Below, piece by piece: positions 1 through 7,896 of a stretch of DNA of 64,000 nt. A program made the position numbers and the translations under genes. Positions within the stretch are counted from its first letter, which is position 1, and every line of letters begins with the position of its first letter. Below the pieces are notes generated by a model, which saw nothing but the letters and a program-made list of their open reading frames with translations, ran no database searches and was not told where the DNA came from. The stretch comes from Sideroxydans sp. Its GTDB lineage: Bacteria > Pseudomonadota > Gammaproteobacteria > Burkholderiales > Gallionellaceae. The DNA lies in contig DAIDAG010000054.1 of the NCBI GenBank assembly GCA_027310725.1, positions 29,941 to 93,940 on the forward strand, read 5' to 3'.

Positions 1-249
1 ATCAAGGGGCACAAGAATGACGTGGTCACGCTGGAAGGCAACGCGGACGAGCGTGGGAGCGAGAAATACAATCTGGCTTTGGGGAACAGGCGTGCAAAAG
101 CTGTCCTGAAAAGCCTGGAACGTCTGGGTGTGCCGGCCTCCCAGATCAGGACTGTGAGCTTAGGGAAAGATCATCCGCGCCTTGCGTGCCACGAAGAGAA
201 ATGCTGGAAAGAGAATCGCCGGGTCGATTTTTCGCATAAGCTTAACTAG
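1..249 (+). CDS. OmpA/Pal-like C-terminal domain protein (5' end outside window)
   Basis: The frame is open from base 1 and ends at TAG 247-249, so only the last 82 residues are seen. The segment GNADERGSEKYNLALGNRRA followed by a V-LGK-P motif and a HEEKCWKENRRVDF end matches the peptidoglycan-binding core of the OmpA/Pal family (Asp and Arg that hold diaminopimelate). Such domains tether outer-membrane proteins or lipoproteins to peptidoglycan. Two cysteines in the last 25 residues are also found in Pal-type domains. A truncated paralogue of this C-terminus lies at 2975-3124. Whether the missing N-terminus carries a barrel or a lipobox cannot be seen. Confidence 0.85.
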   Translation: MKGHKNDVVTLEGNADERGSEKYNLALGNRRAKAVLKSLERLGVPASQIRTVSLGKDHPRLACHEEKCWKENRRVDFSHKLN

Positions 250-284
250 CAATAGTGGCCGCATTGTCGGCAGGATCTGGAGCG

Positions 285-306
285 AGCCCGGCTTTGCCGG
301 GCTTTC
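285..306 (+). terminator. Rho-independent terminator after the OmpA-like gene
   Basis: AGCCCGGC (285-292) and GCCGGGCT (296-303) form a perfect 8-bp stem with a TTT loop, followed by a short T run. It lies 36 bases after the stop codon of the OmpA-like gene, the usual place for an intrinsic terminator. Confidence 0.65.
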
Positions 307-438
307 CGGACCCAATGCCGTCCGGTTGCGCGCTGGCGAAATCAATCCGGATCCATTGCCGGATCGCGTACTGCACAAGCAGTGTTCCCGGTTCGATTCA
401 TTTGTCAAAATACCGAAATCCGCAAAGGTGGTTTGATC

Positions 439-672
439 ATGGATGAGGGAAGACGCAATGCGATTGTGGTGACCGTCCTTTACATTGTTTTCCTGTGTGG
501 AACGTGGACCTGGTTTCATCCGTACTTCGTAAACCAGCGAGTTCGCGGCCATATATCAATCGGTGCAATTGTTCAAGAGTCTGAGAAGACATTTCAGGTA
601 CGGACTATGACTTTCCAGGCTCGGCTTATTGAGGGATGGACGGCCCGCCCAACGTCACCCGTATTGCAATAG
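439..672 (+). CDS. Small single-span membrane protein, unknown function
   Basis: The product is 77 residues. ATG 439 is chosen because a purine-rich AAAGGTGG lies about 8 bases upstream. Residues 8-25 (IVVTVLYIVFLCGTWTW and on) form one membrane span, and the rest is a short soluble tail. I recognise no family. It sits between the OmpA-like gene and another single-span protein (1017-1529), so all three may be envelope proteins, but that is only context. It could be a fortuitous reading frame. Confidence 0.4.
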   Translation: MDEGRRNAIVVTVLYIVFLCGTWTWFHPYFVNQRVRGHISIGAIVQESEKTFQVRTMTFQARLIEGWTARPTSPVLQ

Positions 673-1016
673 ATGAAACGAGCAGGATCCGGCTCTATGC
701 TCACGGTCACGACGACCGTTTTTTGTTTTGATCGAAACGATAGATTGGCAGGTATGAAATCCGAGCGGTGGCTTGATGAATGATAGGGTTGCCAGTAGTC
801 TTAGAATCGATCGAAGCACATCTTGCCAATGTCTGTTACCTCGCTCGTCCCGTGAGTACCTGCATTGTATTCGACCGGCTTCAGCGACCACATACTCCCC
901 CGGCACTGAAATCGAATCTGTATGGTTTTCTGATTTTAAAAAACAGGGCTCGTTGCGGCACGAAGTATTGATCGAGCGGATAAAATGTCGGTTCAACACA
1001 ATCGGTGACACTTAAC
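673..1016. other. Intergenic stretch without a supported gene
   Basis: These 344 bases hold short open frames in several phases (for example 773-1015 on the plus strand), but none has a convincing ribosome-binding site or a recognisable product. No clear hairpin terminator or promoter was found. The stretch may be decayed DNA belonging to the duplicated OmpA locus. Confidence 0.4.
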
Positions 1017-1529
1017 ATGATAGAAACCCTCACTTTAATTACGCTTGGCGTCTTGTTTCTGGTCTTCTTTCGTCCCGGCAAAACTCCACCTCTGGAGAGC
1101 CAACTGGTGATCGAACGGCCGGGTCAGTACAAGATCACGCTCGCGCCAAAACTGAACTTGGCTCAACCCTTCATTGAGGCGATCATCGATCGCCTGGCGA
1201 AGTCGAACGTTTCGACACAGCATGGCAGCGCCAGGCAATTCTTTGCGGTCAGCGACAGGCAAGTGGCGACCGCCCACGGTGATGTCTACCTGCTGGCGAT
1301 CATCGTTCGTGGAGGAATGATCCATTTTGTCGGGTCGCAGCCAGTGTCAGGTGGTCCTGCAAACTACCTTGAAACCATCAAAACCAATGCAAAGGATCTG
1401 CTTGAGGACTTCCCGGTCAGCGATGAGCGCAGCAAGGCACTTGAAGACAGCCTGTTTGGCGCAATTCGGGAAGCATCCGGGGAGAGAGGGATCGTCGTTG
1501 AGCAATTGAAGGACCAGGCTGATATATAA
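1017..1529 (+). CDS. Membrane-anchored hypothetical protein
   Basis: The product is about 170 residues. ATG 1017 is preferred over an in-frame GTG at 1005 because the shorter start aligns with the paralogous fragment at 3214. Residues 3-19 (ETLTLITLGVLFLVFFR) form a single N-terminal span followed by a soluble domain of about 150 residues. That domain is rich in I/V and E/D, with a predicted alternation of strands and helices (HGDVYLLAIIVRGGMIHFVG). No known domain is recognised. A shortened relative of its N-terminus follows the OmpA remnant downstream, so the OmpA-like gene and this gene seem to have been duplicated as a unit. Confidence 0.6.
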   Translation: MIETLTLITLGVLFLVFFRPGKTPPLESQLVIERPGQYKITLAPKLNLAQPFIEAIIDRLAKSNVSTQHGSARQFFAVSDRQVATAHGDVYLLAIIVRGGMIHFVGSQPVSGGPANYLETIKTNAKDLLEDFPVSDERSKALEDSLFGAIREASGERGIVVEQLKDQADI

Positions 1530-1553
1530 GTGCCAGCGGTCGAAACAGAGCCT

Positions 1554-2825
1554 TTAGCGCTTGCCAATGAGATTCCGGGCAAGCGTGTGAAATAGCGGCG
1601 CAGGGCACACCAGCTGCGAGCTGAGTTTGGCAATGAACGCTGCAGCCATCAAAGGCAATATCATTTCGTGGCTGTCTATCATCTCCATGACGATGACGAA
1701 CGCAGTGATGGGGGCCTGGGTGACTCCGGAAAAGTAGGCGACCATTCCAATTATGATCACCGCTCCGGCCGGTACTGATGTGAATAGGTGTGCGATATTG
1801 GCGCCGAATCCGGCGCCTGCGGAAAGTGTGGGCGCCATGAGTCCGCCGGGTATTCCGCTGACGTAGGAAATTGCCGTCGCCGCCATCTTCAGCAGTCCGT
1901 AACTCTCGGGCAGTACGGTACTGCCATCAATGAGCGATTTCGCCTCGCTGTAGCCGCTGCCATAGGTCGTATTGCCGGATGCCAGCCCCACCAGCGCGAG
2001 TAGCAGTCCGCATAGTGCCGCAAAGGCGATCGGTTGTGCCCGCATCCATGCCCCTATCCTGCCGGTCAGTCCCTTGTTGACTTCGATCAGCGTGCGGCTG
2101 AACACGCCACCCAGCAGGCCTCCTGCGATGCCGCAGACGACAACCACACCCCACTCGCTGCCGAAGGCAAGCGATTGCGAAGTGTGTCCGAAATAGGAGT
2201 AATTTCCGAGCAGCGCAAGCGAGGTTATCCCGGCGATGATCACGGTCATGAGTATGGTCGAACTGTTGTGCTCTTCAAAGGACCGGCTCATTTCCTCAAT
2301 GGCGAACACGATTCCGGCCAGTGGCGTATTGAAGGCGGCGGCGACTCCGGCCGCCGCGCCGGCAAGGATCAAACCCTTGTCGAGATCATGCTTCGGGAAG
2401 CGCGCAAACTTGCCCAGGCTATGCATGATGGATGCGCCGATCTGGACGGAGGGTCCCTCGCGCCCTATCGACGTGCCTAGCATCAGTCCCGCGACGGTGA
2501 GCATGATCTTTCCGCTCGTCACCCGCAGGGAGAGCACCTGCTCGCGGATCCTGCTGGTTTCGTCGGGGTCAAGTGCTGCGATGGTTTGCGGAATGCCACT
2601 GCCTTGCGCGCCGGAAAAGAATCTCCTGGTCAGGATAACGATAAAAACGAGTCCCAAAGGTGTAATCAACAAGGGAAGATACGGGGAAATGGCAAGAAGT
2701 CGGTGGAAGACACCGTTCGCCCACTCGCAGGCCATCGCAAACACAATCGCAACCAATCCGACGCTGATCGCCCCGCACCAGAATACAAGCCTGCGTTTCC
2801 AATCCAGGATCAGAATATCCTCCAA
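1554..2825 (-). CDS. ClC-family chloride channel / Cl-/H+ antiporter
   Basis: The product is 423 residues, an integral inner-membrane protein of the ClC family, which moves chloride (or fluoride in some branches) and often exchanges it for protons. It carries the three selectivity-filter signatures: GSGIPQ (residues 75-80), GREGPSVQIG (121-130, gating Glu at 123) and GIPGGLMAPTLS near residue 340. The FAIEEM segment near 174-179 holds the internal proton glutamate found in antiporters. There are no C-terminal CBS domains, as in ClcA-type bacterial proteins. It is transcribed against its neighbours and flanked on both sides by copies of the OmpA-like gene set. The acid-resistance role known from enteric ClcA is not shown here. 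Confidence 0.92.
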   Translation of the reverse strand: MEDILILDWKRRLVFWCGAISVGLVAIVFAMACEWANGVFHRLLAISPYLPLLITPLGLVFIVILTRRFFSGAQGSGIPQTIAALDPDETSRIREQVLSLRVTSGKIMLTVAGLMLGTSIGREGPSVQIGASIMHSLGKFARFPKHDLDKGLILAGAAAGVAAAFNTPLAGIVFAIEEMSRSFEEHNSSTILMTVIIAGITSLALLGNYSYFGHTSQSLAFGSEWGVVVVCGIAGGLLGGVFSRTLIEVNKGLTGRIGAWMRAQPIAFAALCGLLLALVGLASGNTTYGSGYSEAKSLIDGSTVLPESYGLLKMAATAISYVSGIPGGLMAPTLSAGAGFGANIAHLFTSVPAGAVIIIGMVAYFSGVTQAPITAFVIVMEMIDSHEMILPLMAAAFIAKLSSQLVCPAPLFHTLARNLIGKR

Positions 2826-2974
2826 TAGCTAGATTCCATCATCTGCGGCATGCACTTTTATGGCATATAGTTTAAGAACATCATTCCGCGCATATTATGC
2901 ATCGCCATTTAACATTTATACCAATATTATTTATGTAAACCGAGTTTTCTGCCATTCGTCAACAGTCGAGCTTC

Positions 2975-3124
2975 ATGGGGTCAAACGTGTCTACTAAAGA
3001 GGGCGTACCGGCAGCGCAGATCAGGCTGATCAGCTTGGGCAGGGAAAAGCCGCGGCTGACATGCCATGAGGAAAAATGCAGGAAGGAGAATCGCAAAGTC
3101 GATTTTGTGCATAAGCCTGGTTAG
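2975..3124 (+). pseudogene. Truncated copy of the OmpA/Pal-like C-terminus
   Basis: A 49-codon frame (ATG 2975, TAG 3122-3124) encodes a tail clearly homologous to the last 35-40 residues of the gene at 1-249: QIRLISLGREKPRLTCHEEK against QIRTVSLGKDHPRLACHEEK, both ending KENRxVDFxHK. The upstream half of the domain, including the TDERG-like ligand loop, is missing. The first eight codons match nothing, so this is a 5'-deleted duplicate rather than a functional gene. A hairpin CTTCCC-GCA-GGGAAG-like structure follows at about 3128-3143. Confidence 0.75.
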
Positions 3125-3213
3125 CAACTTCCCGCAGGGGAAGACTGATCAATAAGTCGGTTTTCCTTCATTCTTGATGCAGATGCCGCCCTGACGGCGG
3201 TTGGAGGTTTGCT

Positions 3214-3390
3214 GTGGACGACGGGCTGATTATCTGCGCTTTGGGGGTTCTGTTTCTGATTGTCATCCGTTTTGGACAGCAGCAATCGCTCGATATACCG
3301 CCCGGATTGGATGACCGGACCATCGTCAGTTCACATTCGCAACCAAATCGAATTTGTCATGATCCCCCGTTTCGGGGCAAAGGGCTTTAA
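3214..3390 (+). pseudogene. Short membrane protein, shortened paralogue of the 1017-1529 gene
   Basis: GTG 3214 has a good GGAGG seven bases upstream and opens a 58-codon frame. The core span LIICALGVLFLIVIR resembles LTLITLGVLFLVFFR of the 1017-1529 product, and both follow an OmpA-like gene. After about 40 residues similarity is lost and the frame stops, so the soluble domain is missing. It could still make a short membrane peptide because its ribosome-binding site is intact. I treat it as a remnant of a duplicated two-gene unit. Confidence 0.5.
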
Positions 3391-3405
3391 GGTTCCAATG
3401 CGCCG

Positions 3406-3948
3406 CTAGCGCGCCGGCGGCTCGAGATCGGAGTTCCGGAATATGAACTCGCCGCGTTTGCGATCGGCAAAGTAGTGCTCAAGCGTGTAGCGTATCGGGC
3501 GGAACGCCAGTGTGTCCCACGGAATCTCTTCTTCAGCGAATAGTTCCACTTCCAGACTCTCCACGCCGGGCGAAAAGTCCAGATCGCGCAGTGTGGCACG
3601 GTACAGCAACTGTACCTGGTTGATGTAGGGGAGGTTGTACATCGCGTAAAGTTCCAGCATGTCGATACGTGCATTGGCTTCTTCCAGGGTTTCGCGCGCG
3701 GCGGCCTGGGCTGTCGTCTCGCCGTTCTCCATGAAGCCTGCCGGCAATGTCCACAGGCCGTGACGCGGCTCGATGGCGCGGCGGCAAAGCAGGATGCGCC
3801 CATCCTTCCACTCGGGTATGGCGCCGACGATCAGCTTGGGGTTCTGGTAGTGGATGGTATTGCAGACGGTACAGACATGCCGTTCGCGGTGATCGTCCTG
3901 AGGCAGGGAAAGCTCAACCGGCGCACCGCATTCTGAGCAGAATCTCAC
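3406..3948 (-). CDS. Nudix hydrolase with N-terminal zinc ribbon
   Basis: The product is 180 residues. A zinc ribbon is formed by Cys4, Cys7, Cys26 and Cys29 (CSEC and CTVC). It is followed by a Nudix fold whose box runs from Gly71 to about residue 93 ([10 protein letters not shown], then RETLEEA), with all the metal-binding glutamates present. Nudix enzymes of this layout hydrolyse dinucleotide or ADP-sugar pyrophosphates; the exact substrate cannot be read from sequence. It starts 4 bases after the bamD stop codon, so it is probably the second gene of a bamD-nudix transcript. Confidence 0.88.
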   Translation of the reverse strand: MRFCSECGAPVELSLPQDDHRERHVCTVCNTIHYQNPKLIVGAIPEWKDGRILLCRRAIEPRHGLWTLPAGFMENGETTAQAAARETLEEANARIDMLELYAMYNLPYINQVQLLYRATLRDLDFSPGVESLEVELFAEEEIPWDTLAFRPIRYTLEHYFADRKRGEFIFRNSDLEPPAR

Positions 3949-3952
3949 GGCA

Positions 3953-4750
3953 TCAGTCCCAGAACTTCCACCACGGTGCCGGATTCAGCGGGGATTCCTT
4001 GACCTCGGGTCGCGCACCGTCCTTGGCGACGTTCAGGGCAAGCACGCGTTTTGTGTCATCGCGCAGGTCCGGCATTCCCATTGCGTCATAGGCTTGCACC
4101 AGTATCTGCAGGGCATCCCGCGTCTGTGGTGTTTGCGGAAAATCGATCAATACACCCTTGGCTCGGTTTGCCGCTGCGACATAGGCACCGCGCCGCAGGT
4201 AATAATCCGCCACATGGATCTCTGCACGGGCAAGGGTGATCAGCAGGAATTGCATGCGCAGCCGCGCATCCGGCGTGTACTTGCTGTCCGGGAAGCGTGA
4301 GACCAATTCCTTGAACGAATTGAAAGAATCGCGCAAAGCAGCGGGATCGCGTTCCGCCGGATCCTGTTTGAACAGGGTGCCGAACAGGCTGTTGATGTTC
4401 TCGTTGAAGTTGATGAGTCCCTTGAGGTAGTAAACGTAATCGAGATGGCTGCTCGTGGGATACATCTTCACGAATTGATCCAGGGCGCCCAGCGCCGGGG
4501 CGGGTTCGCTGTGCTTGTAATAGGCGTAGGCGATCTCCATTTGCGCCTGTTGCGCGTAACGGCCATACGGATAGCGCGATTGCAGCGTCTCGAACTGTTT
4601 TACGGCCTTTTCGTAGTTTTCATCCTTCATCTGCTCTTGCGCTTTGGCATAAATCTCGTCGGCAGACAAGTTCTTCATTTCATCCTTGGCAGGATCGGAA
4701 CTGCAAGCAACTAACGTGAGCAGGAGGAAAACGGCTAAACTATGGCGCAT
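3953..4750 (-). CDS. bamD: Outer membrane assembly lipoprotein BamD
   Basis: The product is 265 residues, matching the usual BamD length. A lipoprotein signal ends in LVAC with the lipidated Cys at 16. The body consists of tetratricopeptide repeats (for example [20 protein letters not shown] and [20 protein letters not shown]). BamD is the essential lipoprotein of the BAM complex that folds beta-barrel proteins into the outer membrane. Its start codon overlaps the possible rluD start on the opposite strand by two bases. The promoters of the two divergent genes must therefore lie inside each other's coding region or leader. Confidence 0.95.
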   Translation of the reverse strand: MRHSLAVFLLLTLVACSSDPAKDEMKNLSADEIYAKAQEQMKDENYEKAVKQFETLQSRYPYGRYAQQAQMEIAYAYYKHSEPAPALGALDQFVKMYPTSSHLDYVYYLKGLINFNENINSLFGTLFKQDPAERDPAALRDSFNSFKELVSRFPDSKYTPDARLRMQFLLITLARAEIHVADYYLRRGAYVAAANRAKGVLIDFPQTPQTRDALQILVQAYDAMGMPDLRDDTKRVLALNVAKDGARPEVKESPLNPAPWWKFWD

Positions 4751-4778
4751 GATAAAACCCGAAATGATAAAACCCGAA
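4749..4778 (+). repeat. Perfect 15-bp tandem duplication at the rluD start
   Basis: The 15-mer ATGATAAAACCCGAA occurs twice in direct tandem (4749-4763 and 4764-4778), giving rluD two in-frame ATG codons and the repeated peptide [10 protein letters not shown]. The first copy overlaps the bamD start codon on the other strand; the second does not. Confidence 0.95.
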
Positions 4779-5759
4779 GAAGACTTACCCGATTATAGCA
4801 AAGACGACGACTCTGCCGACCTGCTTGAGATGCGCATCCCGATGGAAGACGGCGGGCTCCGCCTCGACCAGGCGCTCGTCAAACTGTTTCCGGAGTACTC
4901 GCGCAGCCGCCTGCAAGACTGGATAGAGCAGGGGCTGGTTACGGTCAACGGTACTGCAGGAAGTGTCAAGCAAAAGGTGTGGGGCGGGGAAACAGTCTGC
5001 GTATCGCCGCAGATACATCCGTCCGAGCAACCCTACCAGGCTGAGGATATTCCGCTCGACATCGTCTATGAAGACGATGACATCCTCGTCATCAACAAGC
5101 CGGTCGGGTTGGTGGTGCACCCGGGCAGCGGCAACTGGAAAGGCACGCTGCTCAATGCGTTGTTGCATCACGCTCCGCAGCTTGCCGAGGTGCCGCGCGC
5201 GGGTATCGTGCACAGGCTGGACAAGGACACCAGCGGTTTGATGGTGGTGGCCAAGACGCTCATTGCGCAGACCGCGCTGGTGAGGCAGATGCAGTCCCGT
5301 AGCGTGAAGCGCGAGTATCTCGCGCTGGTATGGGGAGAACTGGATTACGGCGGCATTATCGATCTGCCCATCGGGCGTCATCCGTCGCAGCGCGTGAAGA
5401 TGGCGGTGATCGAAGGCGGCAAGGAAGCCGTCACCCATTACAGCGTGGAAGCGAATTTCCCCAGCTGCACTTTATTGCGTTGCAGACTCGAGACCGGACG
5501 CACACACCAGATCCGCGTGCACCTGACACATCTCGGCCATCCCCTGATCGGCGACAGCGTGTACCAGAAAGGCGTGCAGAAATGCGCGCTACCGTTGCGC
5601 GAACTGTTGAACAAGTTTCCGCGGCAGGCATTGCACGCGACGAAATTGGCGCTGGAACACCCCGTTACCGGCGAAAAGATGGAGTGGGATGCGCCGCTGC
5701 CGGAAGACATGGAACAGCTGCTGGACCAGATCGACGAGGCGAGCGATGGCATTGCTTGA
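4749..5759 (+). CDS. rluD: 23S rRNA pseudouridine(1911/1915/1917) synthase RluD
   Basis: The product is 336 residues. An S4 RNA-binding domain (about 36-80, LRLDQALVKLFPEYSRSRLQ) precedes the RluA-type catalytic domain with HRLDKDTSG (155-163), where Asp158 is the catalytic aspartate. RluD isomerises uridines in helix 69 of 23S rRNA. Close family members begin near residue 29-32 here (MRIPMEDGG), so the N-terminus is about 30 acidic residues longer than usual. The start may be ATG 4749, 4764 or 4830; no Shine-Dalgarno site clearly decides. It overlaps pgeF by 14 bases and is divergent from bamD, a gene order common in betaproteobacteria. Confidence 0.93.
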   Translation: MIKPEMIKPEEDLPDYSKDDDSADLLEMRIPMEDGGLRLDQALVKLFPEYSRSRLQDWIEQGLVTVNGTAGSVKQKVWGGETVCVSPQIHPSEQPYQAEDIPLDIVYEDDDILVINKPVGLVVHPGSGNWKGTLLNALLHHAPQLAEVPRAGIVHRLDKDTSGLMVVAKTLIAQTALVRQMQSRSVKREYLALVWGELDYGGIIDLPIGRHPSQRVKMAVIEGGKEAVTHYSVEANFPSCTLLRCRLETGRTHQIRVHLTHLGHPLIGDSVYQKGVQKCALPLRELLNKFPRQALHATKLALEHPVTGEKMEWDAPLPEDMEQLLDQIDEASDGIA

Positions 5760-6483
5760 GCATCGCATCGTCCCGGACTGGCCGGCGCCGGCGAACGTGA
5801 AAGCCCTGCAAACGACGCGCCACGGCGGCATCAGCACAGCACCCTACGACACGCTCAACCTGGGTTTACATGTCGGCGACAGTCCGCAAGCGGTTGCGCG
5901 CAATCGCCAGTTGCTGGAACCGCTTTTGCCGAGTGAGCCGGTATGGCTGGAGCAGGTGCACGGCACCGTCGTTGCCGATGCGGATTCCGCGAGTTGCCAC
6001 GTTCAGGCTGATGCCTGCATCGCGCGCCATCGCGGTGCGGTGTGCGTGGTGATGACTGCGGATTGCCTTCCGGTGTTGCTGTGCGACGAGGCGGGTACGG
6101 TGGTCGGTGCGGTGCATGCGGGCTGGAAAGGATTGGCAGCCGGCGTCATCGAAGCAACTGTCAAGGCGATGGATGTTGCGCCGCACAAGTTGATGGCATG
6201 GTTCGGTCCAGCGATCGGGCAGGAGGCATTCGAGGTGGGTGCTGAGGTGCGCGCCGCTTTCATTGCGCATCAGGCACGGGCTGCCGAGGCATTCGTGGCA
6301 CATGGCGGGCAGGGTAAATACCTTGCCGACATCTATCTGCTGGCGCGCCAGCGGCTTGAGGTATTGGGCATCAGGAAAGTCAGCGGGGGAAATTACTGCA
6401 CCTACCGCCAGAAGGACAGGTTCTTTTCCTACCGCCGCGACGGGGTGACCGGGCGCATGGGGACGTTTATCTGGCTGGGCTAG
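5746..6483 (+). CDS. pgeF: Peptidoglycan editing factor PgeF (laccase-domain/YfiH family)
   Basis: The product is 245 residues; ATG 5746 lies inside the 3' end of rluD, indicating translational coupling. It has the metal-binding segments of the DUF152/YfiH fold: ADCLPVLLCD, VGAVHAGWKGLAAG and WFGPAIGQEAFEVG. Members act on purine nucleosides (adenosine deaminase and phosphorylase activity). In E. coli PgeF corrects misincorporated L-Ser in peptidoglycan precursors. The rluD-pgeF pairing is conserved widely. Which activity dominates here cannot be told. Confidence 0.92.
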   Translation: MALLEHRIVPDWPAPANVKALQTTRHGGISTAPYDTLNLGLHVGDSPQAVARNRQLLEPLLPSEPVWLEQVHGTVVADADSASCHVQADACIARHRGAVCVVMTADCLPVLLCDEAGTVVGAVHAGWKGLAAGVIEATVKAMDVAPHKLMAWFGPAIGQEAFEVGAEVRAAFIAHQARAAEAFVAHGGQGKYLADIYLLARQRLEVLGIRKVSGGNYCTYRQKDRFFSYRRDGVTGRMGTFIWLG

Positions 6484-6507
6484 CGAGCGCGTACCTCAAT
6501 CGGCCGA

Positions 6508-6699
6508 ATGGAGGAACCTTCCCGGCCAGGCCGTCTCGCGTCGCAAGACGCGGAGTGGCAGGTCGCCCTGACCGTCCCCGCCTCCAAGGACTGCGGCATC
6601 GCCGCCGTGTCCAACAACAAACACGGCAAGTTGCAGATACGCAAGCTCTATTGCGAGCCGGAGTTCAAGGGTAGCAACAACGGGTTGGGGATCGCTTGA
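6508..6699 (+). pseudogene. Possible acetyltransferase (GNAT) fragment
   Basis: A 63-codon frame between pgeF and the KAS III-like gene ends in KLQIRKLYCEPEFKGSNNGL. This resembles the beta4-alpha3 segment of GNAT acetyltransferases, where an LYV-PEYRGKGIG-type motif binds acetyl-CoA. The acyl-CoA loop is damaged, the N-terminal half of a GNAT fold is missing, and the frame stops just after it. I call it a remnant with low confidence. It may equally be non-coding. Confidence 0.25.
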
Positions 6700-6743
6700 A
6701 ATAGTAGTTTGCAACATTCCAAAATCAATAGGAGGCGTGCAGC

Positions 6744-7865
6744 ATGAATAAGGTCTACATCACGGGCAGCGGACTCTGGGTGCCCTCAAATCTCATCAGC
6801 AATGACGAGCTCGTGGCTTCCTACAACGAGTATGTTCGGCGCACCAACGAGCGCAATGCTGCCGCCATCGCCAGCGGCGAGGTTGCCGCATTGCCTGAAT
6901 CGAGCAGCGAGTTCATCGAAAAGGCCTCCGGCATCAAGCAGCGCTACGTGGTCGAAAAGACCGGTGTGCTCGATCCTGACCGCATGTGTCCCGCGATCCC
7001 GTCGCGCCCGAACGAACAGATCTCGTTGATGGCGGAAATGGCCGTCGGTGCCGCGCGCGAGGCGCTGGCCAACGCCGGACGCAAGGCGGAAGAGGTCGAT
7101 CTGGTCATCGTTGCCTGCTCCAGTTTTCAGCGTCCCTATCCGGCCATTGCCGTCGAGGTGCAGGGCGCGCTTGGCTGCGGCGGATACGGTTACGACATGA
7201 ACGTCGCCTGCTCATCCGCCACGTTCGGTATTGAGCAGGCCGCCAACGCCGTGCGCGCCGGCAGCGCACGCTGTGCGCTGGTGATCAGCCCGGAATTGCC
7301 TTCGGGCCACCTCGAATGGCGCGACCGCGATTGCCACTTCATCTTCGGCGACATCGCCACCGCCGTCGTCGTCGAAGCCTCTCCCTCGGGCCGGCAGAAG
7401 TCTGCATGGGAGATACTCGGCTCCAAGGCCGCGACCGTTTTTTCCAACAACATCCGCAACAACAGCGGTTTTCTTGATCGTTGCGATCCGGCCTCGCGCG
7501 ACAATCGCGACAAGCTTTTCATGCAGGAGGGCCGCAAGGTGTTCAAGGAAGTCTGCCCGATGGCCGCCGACCACATCAGTAGCCACTTGACGGCCAACGG
7601 TCTTGCGGCAAGTGATGTCAAGCGATTCTGGCTGCACCAGGCCAACCTGACAATGAACCACTTGATCGCGAAGCGCATCCTCGGCCGCGACGCCACGCTG
7701 GAAGAAGCGCCCGTGATCCTCGACAAGTTTGCCAATACGGCCTCGGCCGGTTCCATCATCGCATTCCATCAGCACAACACCGATCTCGCGGCAGGCAGCA
7801 TCGGCGTCATCTGCTCATTCGGGGCCGGGTATTCGATTGGCAGCCACATCCTCAAGCGAGTTTGA
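6744..7865 (+). CDS. Beta-ketoacyl-ACP synthase III-like enzyme
   Basis: The product is 373 residues, with AGGAGG 8 bases before ATG 6744. It is a thiolase-fold condensing enzyme with the triad Cys156 (NVACSSATFG), His298 (WLHQAN) and Asn331 (NTASAG). It is longer than housekeeping FabH (about 320). It resembles the second KAS III type known from pseudomonads (PA3286-like), which condenses a medium-chain acyl-CoA with malonyl-ACP and so feeds beta-oxidation intermediates into fatty acid synthesis. That substrate is a family inference. It is followed after 31 bases by an MFS transporter gene. Confidence 0.88.
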   Translation: MNKVYITGSGLWVPSNLISNDELVASYNEYVRRTNERNAAAIASGEVAALPESSSEFIEKASGIKQRYVVEKTGVLDPDRMCPAIPSRPNEQISLMAEMAVGAAREALANAGRKAEEVDLVIVACSSFQRPYPAIAVEVQGALGCGGYGYDMNVACSSATFGIEQAANAVRAGSARCALVISPELPSGHLEWRDRDCHFIFGDIATAVVVEASPSGRQKSAWEILGSKAATVFSNNIRNNSGFLDRCDPASRDNRDKLFMQEGRKVFKEVCPMAADHISSHLTANGLAASDVKRFWLHQANLTMNHLIAKRILGRDATLEEAPVILDKFANTASAGSIIAFHQHNTDLAAGSIGVICSFGAGYSIGSHILKRV

Positions 7866-7896
7866 CGGTATCAATCGCTAACCATCCTGACCTTTC

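Noticed and set aside
380..420. tRNA T-loop-like GGTTCGATTC
   Set aside because: No matching acceptor stem or anticodon arm around it.
160..552. Minus-strand frame of 130 codons at the left edge
   Set aside because: It runs opposite the OmpA-like end, the terminator and a small gene, without any domain or ribosome site.
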